The notes below the pieces were generated by a model, which was given only the letters and a program-made list of their open reading frames with translations, did no database searches and had not been told where the DNA came from. From Lachnospiraceae bacterium (GTDB lineage: Bacteria; Bacillota; Clostridia; Lachnospirales; Lachnospiraceae), in assembly GCA_017623675.1 (NCBI GenBank), contig JAGAOO010000063.1, forward strand, positions 38,052-102,051: a DNA stretch of 64,000 bases, read 5' to 3'. The first letter of the stretch is position 1, and the number at the start of each line of letters is the position of its first letter. This document shows, piece by piece, positions 46,440 through 56,493 of this stretch. The position numbers and the translations under genes are program-made.

Positions 46440-47572
46440 AACGAAAACTACTAAGTCTGTGTTGTTGTGTGTTGTTATTGAATGTGTGTGGCTGTACAGA
46501 TATAAGCCGGTATATTGACACCATGGCAGCAGGAAGTACGGAGCAATTGGAGACTGTGGAAAGGACAGAGCAGGACACACAATTGGCTCAGAAAGAGACG
46601 GAAACAGAAGAAGAGGCAAGTTCTGAAACAGAAAGTACCCAGGAAGAGGTGAAGGAAATTACCATCTCATTTGCCGGGGATTGTACCTTAGGCGGATATC
46701 AGGGACAGGGAGCCGGAGGTCAGTTTGTGGACTATTACAATGAATATGGTGCAGGATTCTTTATGGAGTCGGTGAAACCTATTTTTGAATCCGATGATTT
46801 AACCATAGTTAATCTGGAAGGGGCATTAACATCCCAACCCTTGGTGGTAGAGAAAGAATTCCCGATTAAAGGAGAACCGGAATATGTAGAAGTTTTGACA
46901 GAAGGTTCCATTGAGGTATGTAATATTACAAATAATCATATTATGGATTGCGGAACTTCCGGCTTTCAGGAAACTGTGAATCTGCTGTCTGAGAATGATA
47001 TTGGTTTCTGTGGAGAAGGGTATTGTTATGAAACAGAAGTGGACGGTGTAACAATAGCCTGTCTGGGATATAGTGTATGGGGGGATTCCCAATGGTTGCG
47101 GGACACCATACAGGCAGATATCCAACGAGAACGGGAGAATGGAACGGATATCATATGCATAATGTTTCATTATGGAACCGAAAAAGAGAATTACAGCAAT
47201 TCCACACAGGAGGCAATTTCCAGATTTGCCATCGACAGTGGTGCAGATATTGTAGTTGGCAGTCATCCTCATGTAATTCAGGGGATAGAAGAATATAATG
47301 GAAAGGTTATTTGTTATAGTCTTGGGAATTTCAGTTTTGGAGCGAATCGGAATCCTTCCGATAAGGATACGTTTATCTTTCAGCAAACATTCGAGGTAGA
47401 TGAGGAAGGTGATGTTGCATATGGAGAAAGTACCATATTGCCATGCAGTGTGTCTTCACGACCGGATTGCAATACATACCAGCCTACTCCGTTGGAAGGC
47501 GAGGAAGGAGAACGGGTATTGGCTCGGTTGAAGGCATATAGTTCTGTATATGAGGAGTCCATTTTTGAGTAA
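46436..47572 (+). CDS. CapA-like lipoprotein
   Basis: A 378-residue secreted lipoprotein with lipobox VCGC (around residue 18), an acidic Glu/Thr-rich spacer, then a metallophosphatase-like CapA domain: SFAGDCTLGG, NLEGALTSQP, CNITNNHIMDCG, MFHYGTE and VVGSHPHVIQG. CapA proteins are tied to poly-gamma-glutamate capsule synthesis, but capBC are not next to it here, so the role may differ. ATGA overlap with the MATE gene indicates coupling. Confidence 0.85.
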   Translation: MKRKLLSLCCCVLLLNVCGCTDISRYIDTMAAGSTEQLETVERTEQDTQLAQKETETEEEASSETESTQEEVKEITISFAGDCTLGGYQGQGAGGQFVDYYNEYGAGFFMESVKPIFESDDLTIVNLEGALTSQPLVVEKEFPIKGEPEYVEVLTEGSIEVCNITNNHIMDCGTSGFQETVNLLSENDIGFCGEGYCYETEVDGVTIACLGYSVWGDSQWLRDTIQADIQRERENGTDIICIMFHYGTEKENYSNSTQEAISRFAIDSGADIVVGSHPHVIQGIEEYNGKVICYSLGNFSFGANRNPSDKDTFIFQQTFEVDEEGDVAYGESTILPCSVSSRPDCNTYQPTPLEGEEGERVLARLKAYSSVYEESIFE

Positions 47573-47646
47573 TAAAAATAGTCGAATGATACATATTTTG
47601 TTGAACATACAGACGATTTGCGGTAAAATTATATATAGACGGACGG

Positions 47647-47683
47647 AAATGCGTTATTGAACGAAAAGTTCGATAACGCATTT
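47647..47683 (+). other. Strong 16-bp hairpin in the leader of the receiver gene
   Basis: AAATGCGTTATTGAAC pairs with GTTCGATAACGCATTT (one G-T pair) around GAAAA. No T run, so not an obvious terminator. It lies 70 bp upstream of ATG 47754. Confidence 0.6.
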
Positions 47684-47753
47684 GTCATAATTAAAATGGG
47701 AGGTAACAATAATAAAGGTTTTATACAAATGATAAGATTAGAGGTGGGATACG

Positions 47754-48548
47754 ATGAATAAATATAAGATACTATTGTCAGGGAAGAATAATACCATCAT
47801 AGATGACTTTTTTAGTCAAATGAATGATGTTTTTTATTTGGCAACTACATCCACACGTTATGATGATATGATTCATCATTTGGAATTCTATAAACCGGAT
47901 ATTTTTGTTTATTGTCTAAAGGATGAGACAAGGGATGATTTATCAAGGGTTATGGAGCATAAGAGAAGACTGACCAGGGAAGATGTGGTTACGATTATTA
48001 TTGGTTCCCAGGAGGATTGTGAGAATTTTCAGAAGGTAGCAATCTATATGGAAGATTTGGCACTGGTAAAGCCTATTTCAGCGGGAACTATTAAGGAGAA
48101 AATCATTCAGTACATGGAAGAAGTTGAAGCAGAGAAAGAGGAGCAGAAGCTGCTTCAGGAGAAGTTGGCAGCAATTAAGGCACAGCAAGAGAGAAAGCAT
48201 GTCCTGGTCATTGATGATGACCCTATTATGCTCAAGCTGATTAAGGAGCATCTACATGAACAATATGATGTTGCAACAGCAATCAGTGGTAAAATCGCAC
48301 ATAAATTTTTGGAAACCAAGAAAACGAATCTGATACTGTTAGATTATGAAATGCCGGTTGAAAATGGTCCGGAGGTTATGAAGAAGATTCGTGAGAAGGA
48401 AGAACTGGCTGATATACCTATTATTTTTCTTACCGGTATCACAGAAAGAGAAAAAATCAGACAGGCACTTGCATTAAAACCACAAGGATATTTGTTGAAA
48501 CCGATTGATAAAGAAAAGTTGCTTGGAACCATAGAAAAGTTTATTTGA
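47754..48548 (+). CDS. Two-receiver response regulator protein
   Basis: A 264-residue protein. The N-terminal ~110 residues are a pseudo-receiver (ILLSGKNNTIIDDFF, no acidic pair). A coiled coil (EEVEAEKEEQKLLQEKLAAIKAQQER) joins it to a complete REC domain with IDDDP, the phosphoacceptor Asp in LILLDYEMP, and the conserved lysine LLKPIDKEKLL. There is no output domain, so it must relay phosphate or bind partners. It lies 23 bp upstream of the hybrid kinase gene. Confidence 0.88.
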   Translation: MNKYKILLSGKNNTIIDDFFSQMNDVFYLATTSTRYDDMIHHLEFYKPDIFVYCLKDETRDDLSRVMEHKRRLTREDVVTIIIGSQEDCENFQKVAIYMEDLALVKPISAGTIKEKIIQYMEEVEAEKEEQKLLQEKLAAIKAQQERKHVLVIDDDPIMLKLIKEHLHEQYDVATAISGKIAHKFLETKKTNLILLDYEMPVENGPEVMKKIREKEELADIPIIFLTGITEREKIRQALALKPQGYLLKPIDKEKLLGTIEKFI

Positions 48549-48571
48549 TAGATTCGCGGAGGCGGTGAACA

Positions 48572-51274
48572 ATGCAGGAGTTAAATTTAACTGATTTAAT
48601 AGATGTGAATCTTCTTCAGAAGATTCAGGATTCTTTTTCTAAAACGACAGGACTGGCAGCACTTACAACGGACCCGGACGGTAAGCCGGTGACGAAAGGC
48701 TCCAGCTTTACCGATTATTGTATGAAGTATACAAGACAAAGTAAAGTGGGCTGTGAACGCTGTGAACAATGTGACAGATTTGGTGCTGAATCCACCATGA
48801 AAAGCGGACGGGCAACTACCTATATGTGTCATTCCGGATTAATAGATTTTGCAGCTCCGATTGTTGCGGATGGACAATTGATCGGCTGTTTTATCGGTGG
48901 CCAGGTGTTAGTGGAAAAACCGAAGAAAGAATTTATACGTGCTGTGGCAAAGGACCTGGATATTGATTTTGAAGAATATTGGGAAGCGTTAGAAAAGGTT
49001 CCGATTCTGGAACGGACACAGGTTGAAGCGGCATCGGAATTCCTGTTTACCATTGCCAGCGTTTTGTCAGATATTGCCTATGGTAAATATATGGCGTTGG
49101 AGGCAAATAAAGAGGTGGAACGTACGGCTAATTTGAAGTCTGACTTCTTGGCAAATATGAGTCATGAAATCAGAACGCCTATGAATGCCGTTATAGGAAT
49201 GGCGGAAATGGCATTACGAGAGGAACTTACGCCTGCTGCCAGAGAGTATATTACACAGATTAAAACTTCAGGAAAGGCATTGTTGAATATCATCAATGAT
49301 ATACTGGACTTTTCCAAGATTGATTCCGGGAAGATGGATATCCAGCCGACAGAATATGAACCGCTATCCTTGTTCAATGATGTTGCAAACATTGTTATGA
49401 CCCGGTTAAAAGATAAGAATGTAGAATTACTTTTAAGAATTACCCCTTCGTTTCCAAGGCTTTTGTATGGAGATGATTTAAGGATTCGGCAAATCCTTAT
49501 CAACCTGGCTAATAATGCAGTCAAATTCACCCGGCATGGTCATGTAGATATTATAGTAGATTATGATAAGATAGATGAAGATACCATTCGTATGAAGGTA
49601 GCGGTAAAAGACACGGGTATTGGTATTAAAGAAAATGATTTGGATAAAATATTTCATTCGTTTCAACAGGTGGATAGTAAGCGGAATCGAAACATTGAGG
49701 GAACCGGACTGGGCCTGGCAATTAGCCAGCAGCTCTTGAATCTGATGGATGGCAGTATCCGGGTGGACAGTATCTATGAAAAGGGAACTACGTTTTCTTT
49801 TGAACTCCCGCAAAAGATTTTATCCTGGGAACCGGCTATTCAGGTGAAGAATGCGGATTCTCTTGCTGCAGTCGGGTACTTTAACAATTTGTGTTTTGCC
49901 AAGCAATTCTATGCAGATACCAATCGCCTGGGGGTTAATTCCATGGCACTTACTGCACCGGACCGTTTTGAAGACTTGTTGTGTACATATGGAGAGGACC
50001 TTTTAGGAAAACGAATCTTTTTGTTTGTGGAAGAGGATAACTTTGATGAACAAATAGAACAGATTATCCGTAGTTATCCGGAAATCACCGGAGTGATGCT
50101 GACGGATTTCTATTCAAATAGAAAGTCCGATGTAACTAATTTGAAAATTATCAGAAAACCACTCTCTACAACCTGTATTGCCATGTCGTTGAATGATGAA
50201 ACAATGCATATCAATGATGCGGATGAACTGTTTGAATTTGACTTCATTGCACCCAAAGCTGAGGTTTTGCTTGTGGATGATAATCCAATTAATCTTACTG
50301 TTGCGGAAGGGTTGTTGGAACCGTTGAAAATGCAGATTACTACGGCAAATAGCGGTAAGAAAGCATTGGACCTTATTGCAAAGAAGCGTTTTGATTTGAT
50401 TTTTATGGATCATATGATGCCGGAACTGGATGGTGTAGAAACAACCAGAATAATTCGGCGTCTGCATCCATCCTTTGATGATGTACCGATTATTGCACTG
50501 ACTGCAAATGCGGTAGATGGTTCTAAAGATTTGTTTTTGTCAGAAGGTATGAATGATTTTGTTCCAAAGCCAATTGAGTTGAAAACGATAACAGCCAAGA
50601 TTAAAAAGTGGCTGCCTCCTGAGAAGATAGAAAAGGGAGGTGCTATTACGGGTGAAAATAAATCTTCTGAAGCTACGGATGTGAATGAGAAGCTTGTGAT
50701 TGGAGATTTGGATACCGATTCTGCCAGAAAGTTACTCGGAAGTGATAAATTGTTCTGGACAATATTAAAGGAGTATTACAAAGCGATATCGACAAAATCA
50801 ATGCTGATTAAGGATTTGGAGCAAAAGGAGGATTGGAAAGCATATACCATTGAAGTACATGCTCTTAAGAGTACATCAAGGCAGATTGGGGCAATGGAAC
50901 TATCTGACATGGCGGCTGAACTGGAACGGGCCGGAAATGCCGGAGATGTTCAAAAGATAGTTAGCAATACCAATGAGATGCTGCAAAAATATGTGGGATA
51001 TATCGATATTTTGAAACCATTTTTTGAGGAGGAAAAGCCTGCAATCAAGAAGAATTATATTCAGCAGGAGCAGTTGCTTGAATTGTTTGAACGCATGCTT
51101 GAAGCAGTCAATAATCTGGACATGGATCAGATGGAAGATGTTATTATGGATATGAAACGATATAATTATTCTGATAAGCAAGTGGATTACTTTGAGGAAT
51201 TAGAGATTGCAGTAGGAAATATTGATGTAGACCGATGTGAAGAGATTATAAACAAATGGAAGATAGAATTATAG
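48572..51274 (+). CDS. PocR-domain hybrid histidine kinase
   Basis: A 900-residue cytoplasmic sensor. Residues 1-175 are a PocR-type ligand domain with the cysteine cluster CERCEQCD and CHSGLIDFAAPI. His198 in NMSHEIRTPMNAVIGMAEM is the phosphorylated histidine. The HATPase has NLANNAVKFT, DTGIGIKENDLDKIF and GTGLGLAISQQLL. A degenerate receiver (CFAKQFYADTNRLGV) precedes a complete REC (VLLVDDNPINLTVAE, FMDHMMPELDG), and an Hpt domain follows with HALKSTSRQIGA. Extra helices complete the end. It can therefore run a whole phosphorelay; the substrate is not known, PocR domains bind small molecules such as propanediol. Confidence 0.9.
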   Translation: MQELNLTDLIDVNLLQKIQDSFSKTTGLAALTTDPDGKPVTKGSSFTDYCMKYTRQSKVGCERCEQCDRFGAESTMKSGRATTYMCHSGLIDFAAPIVADGQLIGCFIGGQVLVEKPKKEFIRAVAKDLDIDFEEYWEALEKVPILERTQVEAASEFLFTIASVLSDIAYGKYMALEANKEVERTANLKSDFLANMSHEIRTPMNAVIGMAEMALREELTPAAREYITQIKTSGKALLNIINDILDFSKIDSGKMDIQPTEYEPLSLFNDVANIVMTRLKDKNVELLLRITPSFPRLLYGDDLRIRQILINLANNAVKFTRHGHVDIIVDYDKIDEDTIRMKVAVKDTGIGIKENDLDKIFHSFQQVDSKRNRNIEGTGLGLAISQQLLNLMDGSIRVDSIYEKGTTFSFELPQKILSWEPAIQVKNADSLAAVGYFNNLCFAKQFYADTNRLGVNSMALTAPDRFEDLLCTYGEDLLGKRIFLFVEEDNFDEQIEQIIRSYPEITGVMLTDFYSNRKSDVTNLKIIRKPLSTTCIAMSLNDETMHINDADELFEFDFIAPKAEVLLVDDNPINLTVAEGLLEPLKMQITTANSGKKALDLIAKKRFDLIFMDHMMPELDGVETTRIIRRLHPSFDDVPIIALTANAVDGSKDLFLSEGMNDFVPKPIELKTITAKIKKWLPPEKIEKGGAITGENKSSEATDVNEKLVIGDLDTDSARKLLGSDKLFWTILKEYYKAISTKSMLIKDLEQKEDWKAYTIEVHALKSTSRQIGAMELSDMAAELERAGNAGDVQKIVSNTNEMLQKYVGYIDILKPFFEEEKPAIKKNYIQQEQLLELFERMLEAVNNLDMDQMEDVIMDMKRYNYSDKQVDYFEELEIAVGNIDVDRCEEIINKWKIEL

Positions 51275-51292
51275 TGTGGAAAGGAGAACATT

Positions 51293-52144
51293 ATGGAAAG
51301 GAGCTATAATATTGGGGTTTTGTTTGCGGATCAATCCAATAATGGTTTGACTCACGACTATTTTGCCGGAATACTGGATAGTTTTAAGAGAACCGTAGAG
51401 GCAAAGGGGTACACACTTTCTTTTTTGAATTGTTGCAAAGAAGGAGTGAATAGGAAAACTTACTTGGAGCAGGCAAAGTATAGGAAATATGATGGAATCG
51501 TGATTGCATGTATCGAATATGATGATGCGGAAGTCATAGAGTTGCTTCATAGTGGAATACCAATTGTTACTATTGATCAGGAAATTGATAATATAACAGC
51601 TGTCAAATCCGATAATATACAAGGAATTAAGAAGCTGGTTCATTACCTGGGTGAAATGGGGCACAAGAGAATTGCATATATTACAGGAGATGATAACACC
51701 GTAACTTCGATTCGACTTCAAAGCTTTTTAGAAGCCTGTGCAGAAATCGGAGTGGAGGTTCCGGAGGAGTACATTCGCAGTTCTGAATACAGAAATATGA
51801 GAAAGGCAACTTATCAGACAGAACAACTCTTAAAGCTTGAAAATCCACCTTCCTGTATTCTCTATTCCGATGATTTTGCTGCAATTGGTGGAATCAATGT
51901 ATTACGTGCAAGAGGAATGGAAATTCCGGAAGATATCTCAGTGACGGGATATGATGGAATTAATATTCTGTCACAGTATGAACCGAGACTTACAACTGTT
52001 CGCCAAAATACAGTGAAAATTGGACAGGTTGCTGCTGAAAAGCTAATGGAATGTATCGAGAATCCCGGACAGGCAGGTACGGAAACAGTAGTTGTTGAAA
52101 CTGAACTGGAGAAGGGACGGACTGTTGGAAGAGTATATTATTGA
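51293..52144 (+). CDS. LacI-type sugar-binding protein without HTH
   Basis: A 283-residue protein that starts directly in the periplasmic-binding-protein fold (YNIGVLFADQSNNGLTHDYFAGILDSF). Later motifs SVTGYDGINILSQYEPRLTTVRQNT and RKYDGIVIACIEYDDAEV are standard for the LacI/GalR effector domain. The usual DNA-binding helix-turn-helix of 60 residues is missing, and there is no signal peptide, so it acts in the cytoplasm as a sensor. It lies 18 bp after the hybrid kinase, its probable partner. Confidence 0.85.
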   Translation: MERSYNIGVLFADQSNNGLTHDYFAGILDSFKRTVEAKGYTLSFLNCCKEGVNRKTYLEQAKYRKYDGIVIACIEYDDAEVIELLHSGIPIVTIDQEIDNITAVKSDNIQGIKKLVHYLGEMGHKRIAYITGDDNTVTSIRLQSFLEACAEIGVEVPEEYIRSSEYRNMRKATYQTEQLLKLENPPSCILYSDDFAAIGGINVLRARGMEIPEDISVTGYDGINILSQYEPRLTTVRQNTVKIGQVAAEKLMECIENPGQAGTETVVVETELEKGRTVGRVYY

Positions 52145-52175
52145 TGTATCTTGTATATTTATACCGAAAAAGTTC

Positions 52176-52203
52176 TTGACAGGAGTGAAATCAGGAGTAT
52201 AAT
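52176..52203 (+). promoter_or_regulatory. trp operon promoter
   Basis: TTGACA (52176-52181), 16 bp, TATAAT (52198-52203). Confidence 0.8.
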
Positions 52204-52224
52204 AAAAACAGTTTTAGCGATACT

Positions 52225-52520
52225 AAAATAATTAAATAGTGAAAAACCGTTGAAGTGGAGATAAAAATAAACAGGGCACTTACAGAGAGTTGGGATGGCT
52301 GAGAACCGACAGAACGCTATTTATTAAATGGACCACTGAGGGCATAGTCAAAAGAATCGAAAGATTCCCAGTATTCTATGACGTCAGGCATGCGTAAGTT
52401 GCCAGGAATATGATTGTATTCTGATGAGAGTGTGGATTCCACGAATCAAGGTGGCACCGCGGTATTCGTATATTACCGTCCTTGACAATAGGTAAACTAT
52501 TGTCAAGGACGTTTTTTTAT
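52225..52520 (+). promoter_or_regulatory. T-box leader of the trp operon (tRNA-Trp)
   Basis: The conserved T-box AAGGTGGCACCGCGG (52448-52462) lies directly upstream of a perfect 14-bp terminator stem (GTCCTTGACAATAG, 52478-52491, with CTATTGTCAAGGAC, 52497-52510, then GTTTTTTTAT). In Stem I the specifier loop AAATGGACC carries UGG (52329-52331), the tryptophan codon. Uncharged tRNA-Trp would favour the antiterminator and allow trp expression. Confidence 0.88.
52478..52520 (+). terminator. T-box controlled terminator
   Basis: Perfect 14-bp stem with five-base loop GTAAA and a run of seven T; competes with the antiterminator made from the T-box. Confidence 0.85.
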
Positions 52521-52566
52521 GATTTCCCGTAGAAAACACTACCTCCATCAGAGGAAGGAGGAAACA

Positions 52567-54024
52567 ATGATAACAATGGAAGAAGTAAAAAAAGTGGCAC
52601 AGGGGTATGATATTGTTCCCGTCTGCGAGGAAATAATGGCAGATGTCAAAACCCCGATTCAGGTCATTGGAATGCTGAAAACGAAATATAAGCATTGTTT
52701 CATGCTGGAAAGTGTGGAAAAACAAGAACGCTGGGGGCGTTATACCTTCATTGGTTTTGAACCGGTCATGGAGCTTACCTGTGTCAATCATGAATTGACC
52801 ATTCGGGGAACGGAAACTGTTACGAAACAGGTGGAACATCCGAAGGAAGAGATTGAAGCAATTCTAAATGCATATCGGAGCCCGAAAATAGAAGGAATGC
52901 CTTCCTTTACAGGCGGGCTTGTGGGATATTTCTCCTACGATTATCTGAAGTATGCAGAACCAACCCTGAAGCTAAAGGCCGAGGATAAAGAGGGCTTTAA
53001 GGATATGGATTTGATGCTCTTTGATAAAGTCATTGCCTTCGATAATCTAAAGCAAAAGATTTTAATCATAGTGAATGTCAGAACCGATGATTTGGAAGTC
53101 GAATATGAAAAGGCGGTCAGTGAGATAAAGAATATTAAGCAAATGATTCAAAAGGAGCCCTTTGCCGGAATTCCGGCAGGAAAGCTGAAATCAGATTTGA
53201 AAGGCATGTACAGTGAGGAAGCCTTTTGTGAGAAGGTGAACAAAGCAAAGGATTATATCAAAGAGGGAGATATCTTTCAGGTGGTTTTATCCAATCGTAT
53301 GGAAGCAGAGTACGAGGGAAGCTTGTTTAATGCGTATCGGGTCTTAAGAACCACCAATCCTTCCCCGTATATGTTCTACTTTAGTTCCGATGATTTGGAA
53401 GTGGCAGGTGCTTCGCCGGAAACCTTGGTGAAGCTGGAAGACAAAACTGTATATACCTTCCCTTTGGCAGGAACAAGACCGAGAGGAAAGGACAAGAAAG
53501 AGGATGCCTTACTGGAACAGGAGCTGTTGGCAGATGAGAAGGAATTGGCAGAGCATAATATGTTGGTAGACCTTGGCAGAAATGATTTAGGCAAGATATG
53601 TGAATTTGGAACCGTTTCCTTAGAACAGTATATGTCTATTGAGCGATACTCCCATGTGATGCATATTGGTTCTACAGTGCGGGGAACCGTTCGGAAGGAA
53701 AAGCACGCATTGGATGCCATTGAAGCAGTATTACCGGCAGGTACGTTGTCCGGTGCGCCAAAGCTTCGGGCAATGGATATTATTGATGAATTGGAAGACT
53801 GTAAACGAGGCATCTATGGTGGAGCAATTGGCTATATTGATTTCACAGGGAATATGGATACCTGTATCGCAATCCGGATTGCATATAAGAAAAATGGAAA
53901 AGTTTATATCCGTTCCGGTGCCGGTATTGTAGCAGACAGCGTGCCGGAAAAGGAGTATCAGGAATGTATTAATAAGGCAAAAGCAGTGGTAAATGCACTG
54001 ACAGCCGGAGAGGAGGAATTGTAA
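52567..54024 (+). CDS. trpE: Anthranilate synthase component I
   Basis: A 485-residue enzyme turning chorismate and glutamine-derived ammonia into anthranilate. The feedback motif FMLESVEK near the N-terminus and the C-terminal chorismate region (YKEGDIFQVVLSNR, GTRPRGKDKKED, LVDLGRNDLGK, GAPKLRAMDIIDELE, RSGAGIVADSVPEKE) are all present. ATG 52567 has AAGGAGG six bases upstream; the longer frame starting at 52519 overlaps the terminator. Adjacent trpG provides the glutaminase. Confidence 0.95.
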   Translation: MITMEEVKKVAQGYDIVPVCEEIMADVKTPIQVIGMLKTKYKHCFMLESVEKQERWGRYTFIGFEPVMELTCVNHELTIRGTETVTKQVEHPKEEIEAILNAYRSPKIEGMPSFTGGLVGYFSYDYLKYAEPTLKLKAEDKEGFKDMDLMLFDKVIAFDNLKQKILIIVNVRTDDLEVEYEKAVSEIKNIKQMIQKEPFAGIPAGKLKSDLKGMYSEEAFCEKVNKAKDYIKEGDIFQVVLSNRMEAEYEGSLFNAYRVLRTTNPSPYMFYFSSDDLEVAGASPETLVKLEDKTVYTFPLAGTRPRGKDKKEDALLEQELLADEKELAEHNMLVDLGRNDLGKICEFGTVSLEQYMSIERYSHVMHIGSTVRGTVRKEKHALDAIEAVLPAGTLSGAPKLRAMDIIDELEDCKRGIYGGAIGYIDFTGNMDTCIAIRIAYKKNGKVYIRSGAGIVADSVPEKEYQECINKAKAVVNALTAGEEEL

Positions 54025-54591
54025 ATGGTATTATTGATTGATAATTACGACAGCTTTTCTTATAACCTTTATCAGCTTGTGGGAAGTATCTGCCCGGATA
54101 TTAAGGTCATAAGAAATGATGAAATGAATACACAGGAAATCAGGGAATTGAACCCCTCCCATATTATTCTTTCTCCCGGACCGGGGAAACCCTCAGACGC
54201 AGGTATCTGTGAAGCTGTCATCAGGGACTTGGGAAAAGAAATTCCAATCTTGGGTGTCTGCCTTGGGCATCAGGCAATCTGTGAGGTGTTTGGTTTGGAA
54301 GTGACTTACGCAAAGAAGCTGATGCATGGAAAACAGTCTCTTGTTACCATTGATACGAAAAGCCGTTTGTTCCAAGGCCTGGAACCGGAAATAAAGGTTG
54401 CCAGATATCATTCTCTCATAGCAAAGCAGAATCCTGACACAGAGGAGCTGGTTGTGACAGCAACCTCAAAGGAAGGGGAGATAATGGCAGTGGAGCACAA
54501 AAAATATCCGATTTATGGAGTACAGTTTCATCCGGAATCCATATTGACACCGGAAGGCAAAAAAATGATTGAAAATTATTTGGAGGTATAA
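54025..54591 (+). CDS. trpG: Anthranilate synthase component II (glutaminase)
   Basis: A 188-residue class I glutamine amidotransferase. The nucleophile cysteine is in GVCLGHQAI, with the catalytic pair in VQFHPESI. Start directly follows the trpE stop (TAAATGG). Separate from trpD, unlike fused TrpGD in enterics. Confidence 0.95.
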   Translation: MVLLIDNYDSFSYNLYQLVGSICPDIKVIRNDEMNTQEIRELNPSHIILSPGPGKPSDAGICEAVIRDLGKEIPILGVCLGHQAICEVFGLEVTYAKKLMHGKQSLVTIDTKSRLFQGLEPEIKVARYHSLIAKQNPDTEELVVTATSKEGEIMAVEHKKYPIYGVQFHPESILTPEGKKMIENYLEV

Positions 54592-54595
54592 GGCT

Positions 54596-55600
54596 ATGAT
54601 AAAAGAAGCAATTGCAAAGGTAATTAAAAAGGAAGATTTAAGTGATGAAATGATGACCGCAGTTATGGATGAAATCATGTCGGGGGAAGCAACGGATGCA
54701 CAGAAAGCATCGTTTCTGACCGCTATGAACATGAAAGGGGAAACCATTGATGAGATTACGGCAGCAGCAAGAGTGATGCGTCAGCATTGTGAGCGTTTCT
54801 TGAATGATATGGATGTATTAGAGATTGTGGGTACCGGAGGAGATGGTGCCAATACCATTAATATTTCTACCTTGGCATCTATTGTAGTATCCAGCGTAGG
54901 AGTTCCTGTGGCAAAGCATGGAAACCGTGCGGCATCCAGCAAGTGTGGAACCGCTGACTGCTTGGAAGCATTGGGCGTGAAGATTGATTTGGAACCGGAA
55001 CGGAGTCAGGAGATATTAAAGGAATTAAATATCTGCTTCTTATTTGCACAAAAGTATCACACAGCCATGCGTTTTGTTGGTGGTGTACGAAAGGAAATGG
55101 GTGTGCGTACACTGTTTAACTGCTTAGGACCTTTGGCAAATCCGGCAGGTGCCAGCATGCAGCTGTTAGGTGTGTATGGTAAGGATTTGGTAGAACCATT
55201 GGCACATGTTTTAAGTAACCTTGGGGTAAAAAGTGCAATGGTAGTTTACGGTGAGGACTGTATTGATGAAATTTCTTTAAGTGATAAGACTTTTGTGTGT
55301 GAAGTAATCAATGGAGAATTCAAGACCTATACCATTACTCCGGAGCAGTTTGGCTTTGAACGGTGTCAAAAAGAGGATTTGGCAGGAGGAACACCGGAGG
55401 AAAATGCACAGATTGTGAGAAATATACTGAAGGGAGAAACCGGTTCGAAAATGGATGCTGTGTTATTAAATGCAGGAGCTGCATTACATATTGCAAAGGG
55501 ATACAGTATCGAAGAAGGAATCAAGGAAGCACGAGAAGCCATCATGAGTGGCAGAGCCTTAAAGCAGTTAGAGGATTTTGTTGCACTTAGCAATTCGTAA
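54596..55600 (+). CDS. trpD: Anthranilate phosphoribosyltransferase
   Basis: A 334-residue enzyme joining anthranilate to PRPP. The PRPP-binding motif is [14 protein letters not shown] and the anthranilate region is [21 protein letters not shown], with [28 protein letters not shown] 54596 follows GGAGG; the in-frame ATG at 54569 lies inside trpG. Four nt after the trpG stop. Confidence 0.95.
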   Translation: MIKEAIAKVIKKEDLSDEMMTAVMDEIMSGEATDAQKASFLTAMNMKGETIDEITAAARVMRQHCERFLNDMDVLEIVGTGGDGANTINISTLASIVVSSVGVPVAKHGNRAASSKCGTADCLEALGVKIDLEPERSQEILKELNICFLFAQKYHTAMRFVGGVRKEMGVRTLFNCLGPLANPAGASMQLLGVYGKDLVEPLAHVLSNLGVKSAMVVYGEDCIDEISLSDKTFVCEVINGEFKTYTITPEQFGFERCQKEDLAGGTPEENAQIVRNILKGETGSKMDAVLLNAGAALHIAKGYSIEEGIKEAREAIMSGRALKQLEDFVALSNS

Positions 55601-55674
55601 TAGAACAGCGTTAAACCTCATGGGAAGGAAGCAGAATCATTGTGCTATGTACCCTGCTGAAAGGAGTTATGAAT

Positions 55675-56493
55675 ATGAACATATTGCAGGAAATTGCAGA
55701 AAAGAGAAAACTGGCAGTGGAAAAACGAAAAAGACAGGTTCCATTTCCGGTTGTTAAAGAAGAAGCGGAAGCCATTGCAAAAGCAGAAATAGAACAGAAT
55801 GGCACATTTCCATATCCCTTTTATCAGAATTTGAAGCGGGAGGGAATGAACTTTATCTGTGAAGTAAAGAAGGCTTCTCCTTCCAAGGGAATCATTTCAC
55901 AGGAATTTCCTTATCTGGAAAAGGCAATGGAATATGAAGAAGCCGGAGCAAGTGCTATTTCAGTGCTGACGGAACCGGAATACTTTCTGGGAAAGGATGA
56001 ATATCTGAAAGAAATATCCCGGAAGGTAAAGATTCCTACTCTTCGGAAGGACTTTGTGATCGATGCATATCAAATATATGAAGCAAAGCTGTTAGGGGCT
56101 TCGGCAGTTTTGTTAATCTGTATGCTGTTAGAGGATGACCGCTTAAAGGAGTATATAGAGATATGTCATACTCTGGGATTATCTGCACTGGTGGAAACCC
56201 ATGATGAGGAAGAAGTGAAGCGGGCAATCAGAGCCGGGGCAACCATTATCGGTGTCAATAACCGGAACTTAAAGGACTTTACGGTTGACCTTCAGACCAG
56301 TGTTCGTTTGCGGAAGCTGGTGCCGGAGGAAATTGTATTTATCTCTGAAAGTGGTATCAAGCAGGCAGAAGATATTGCCTTGTTAAGGGAGCATCATGTA
56401 AATGGAGTGCTGATTGGGGAAACCCTGATGCGTTCCGGAAACGTAAAAGATGCATTAAGGGAATTGGCAGGTGAAGAACTTGGCGAAAATTAA
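55675..56493 (+). CDS. trpC: Indole-3-glycerol phosphate synthase
   Basis: A 272-residue TIM barrel enzyme. Motifs are FICEVKKASPSKG, VLTEPEYFLG, LRKDFVID, ALVETHDEEEVKRA, GVNNRNLKDF and ISESGI. ATG 55675 has AAGGAG eight bases upstream. It is separate from trpF but overlaps it. Confidence 0.94.
   Translation: MNILQEIAEKRKLAVEKRKRQVPFPVVKEEAEAIAKAEIEQNGTFPYPFYQNLKREGMNFICEVKKASPSKGIISQEFPYLEKAMEYEEAGASAISVLTEPEYFLGKDEYLKEISRKVKIPTLRKDFVIDAYQIYEAKLLGASAVLLICMLLEDDRLKEYIEICHTLGLSALVETHDEEEVKRAIRAGATIIGVNNRNLKDFTVDLQTSVRLRKLVPEEIVFISESGIKQAEDIALLREHHVNGVLIGETLMRSGNVKDALRELAGEELGEN

Noticed and set aside
46436-47572. Capsule (poly-gamma-glutamate) operon
   Set aside because: Only a CapA-like gene is present; no capB, capC or capD, so the pathway cannot be claimed.
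52519-52566. Longer trpE start
   Set aside because: It begins inside the T-box terminator, and a perfect RBS supports ATG 52567.
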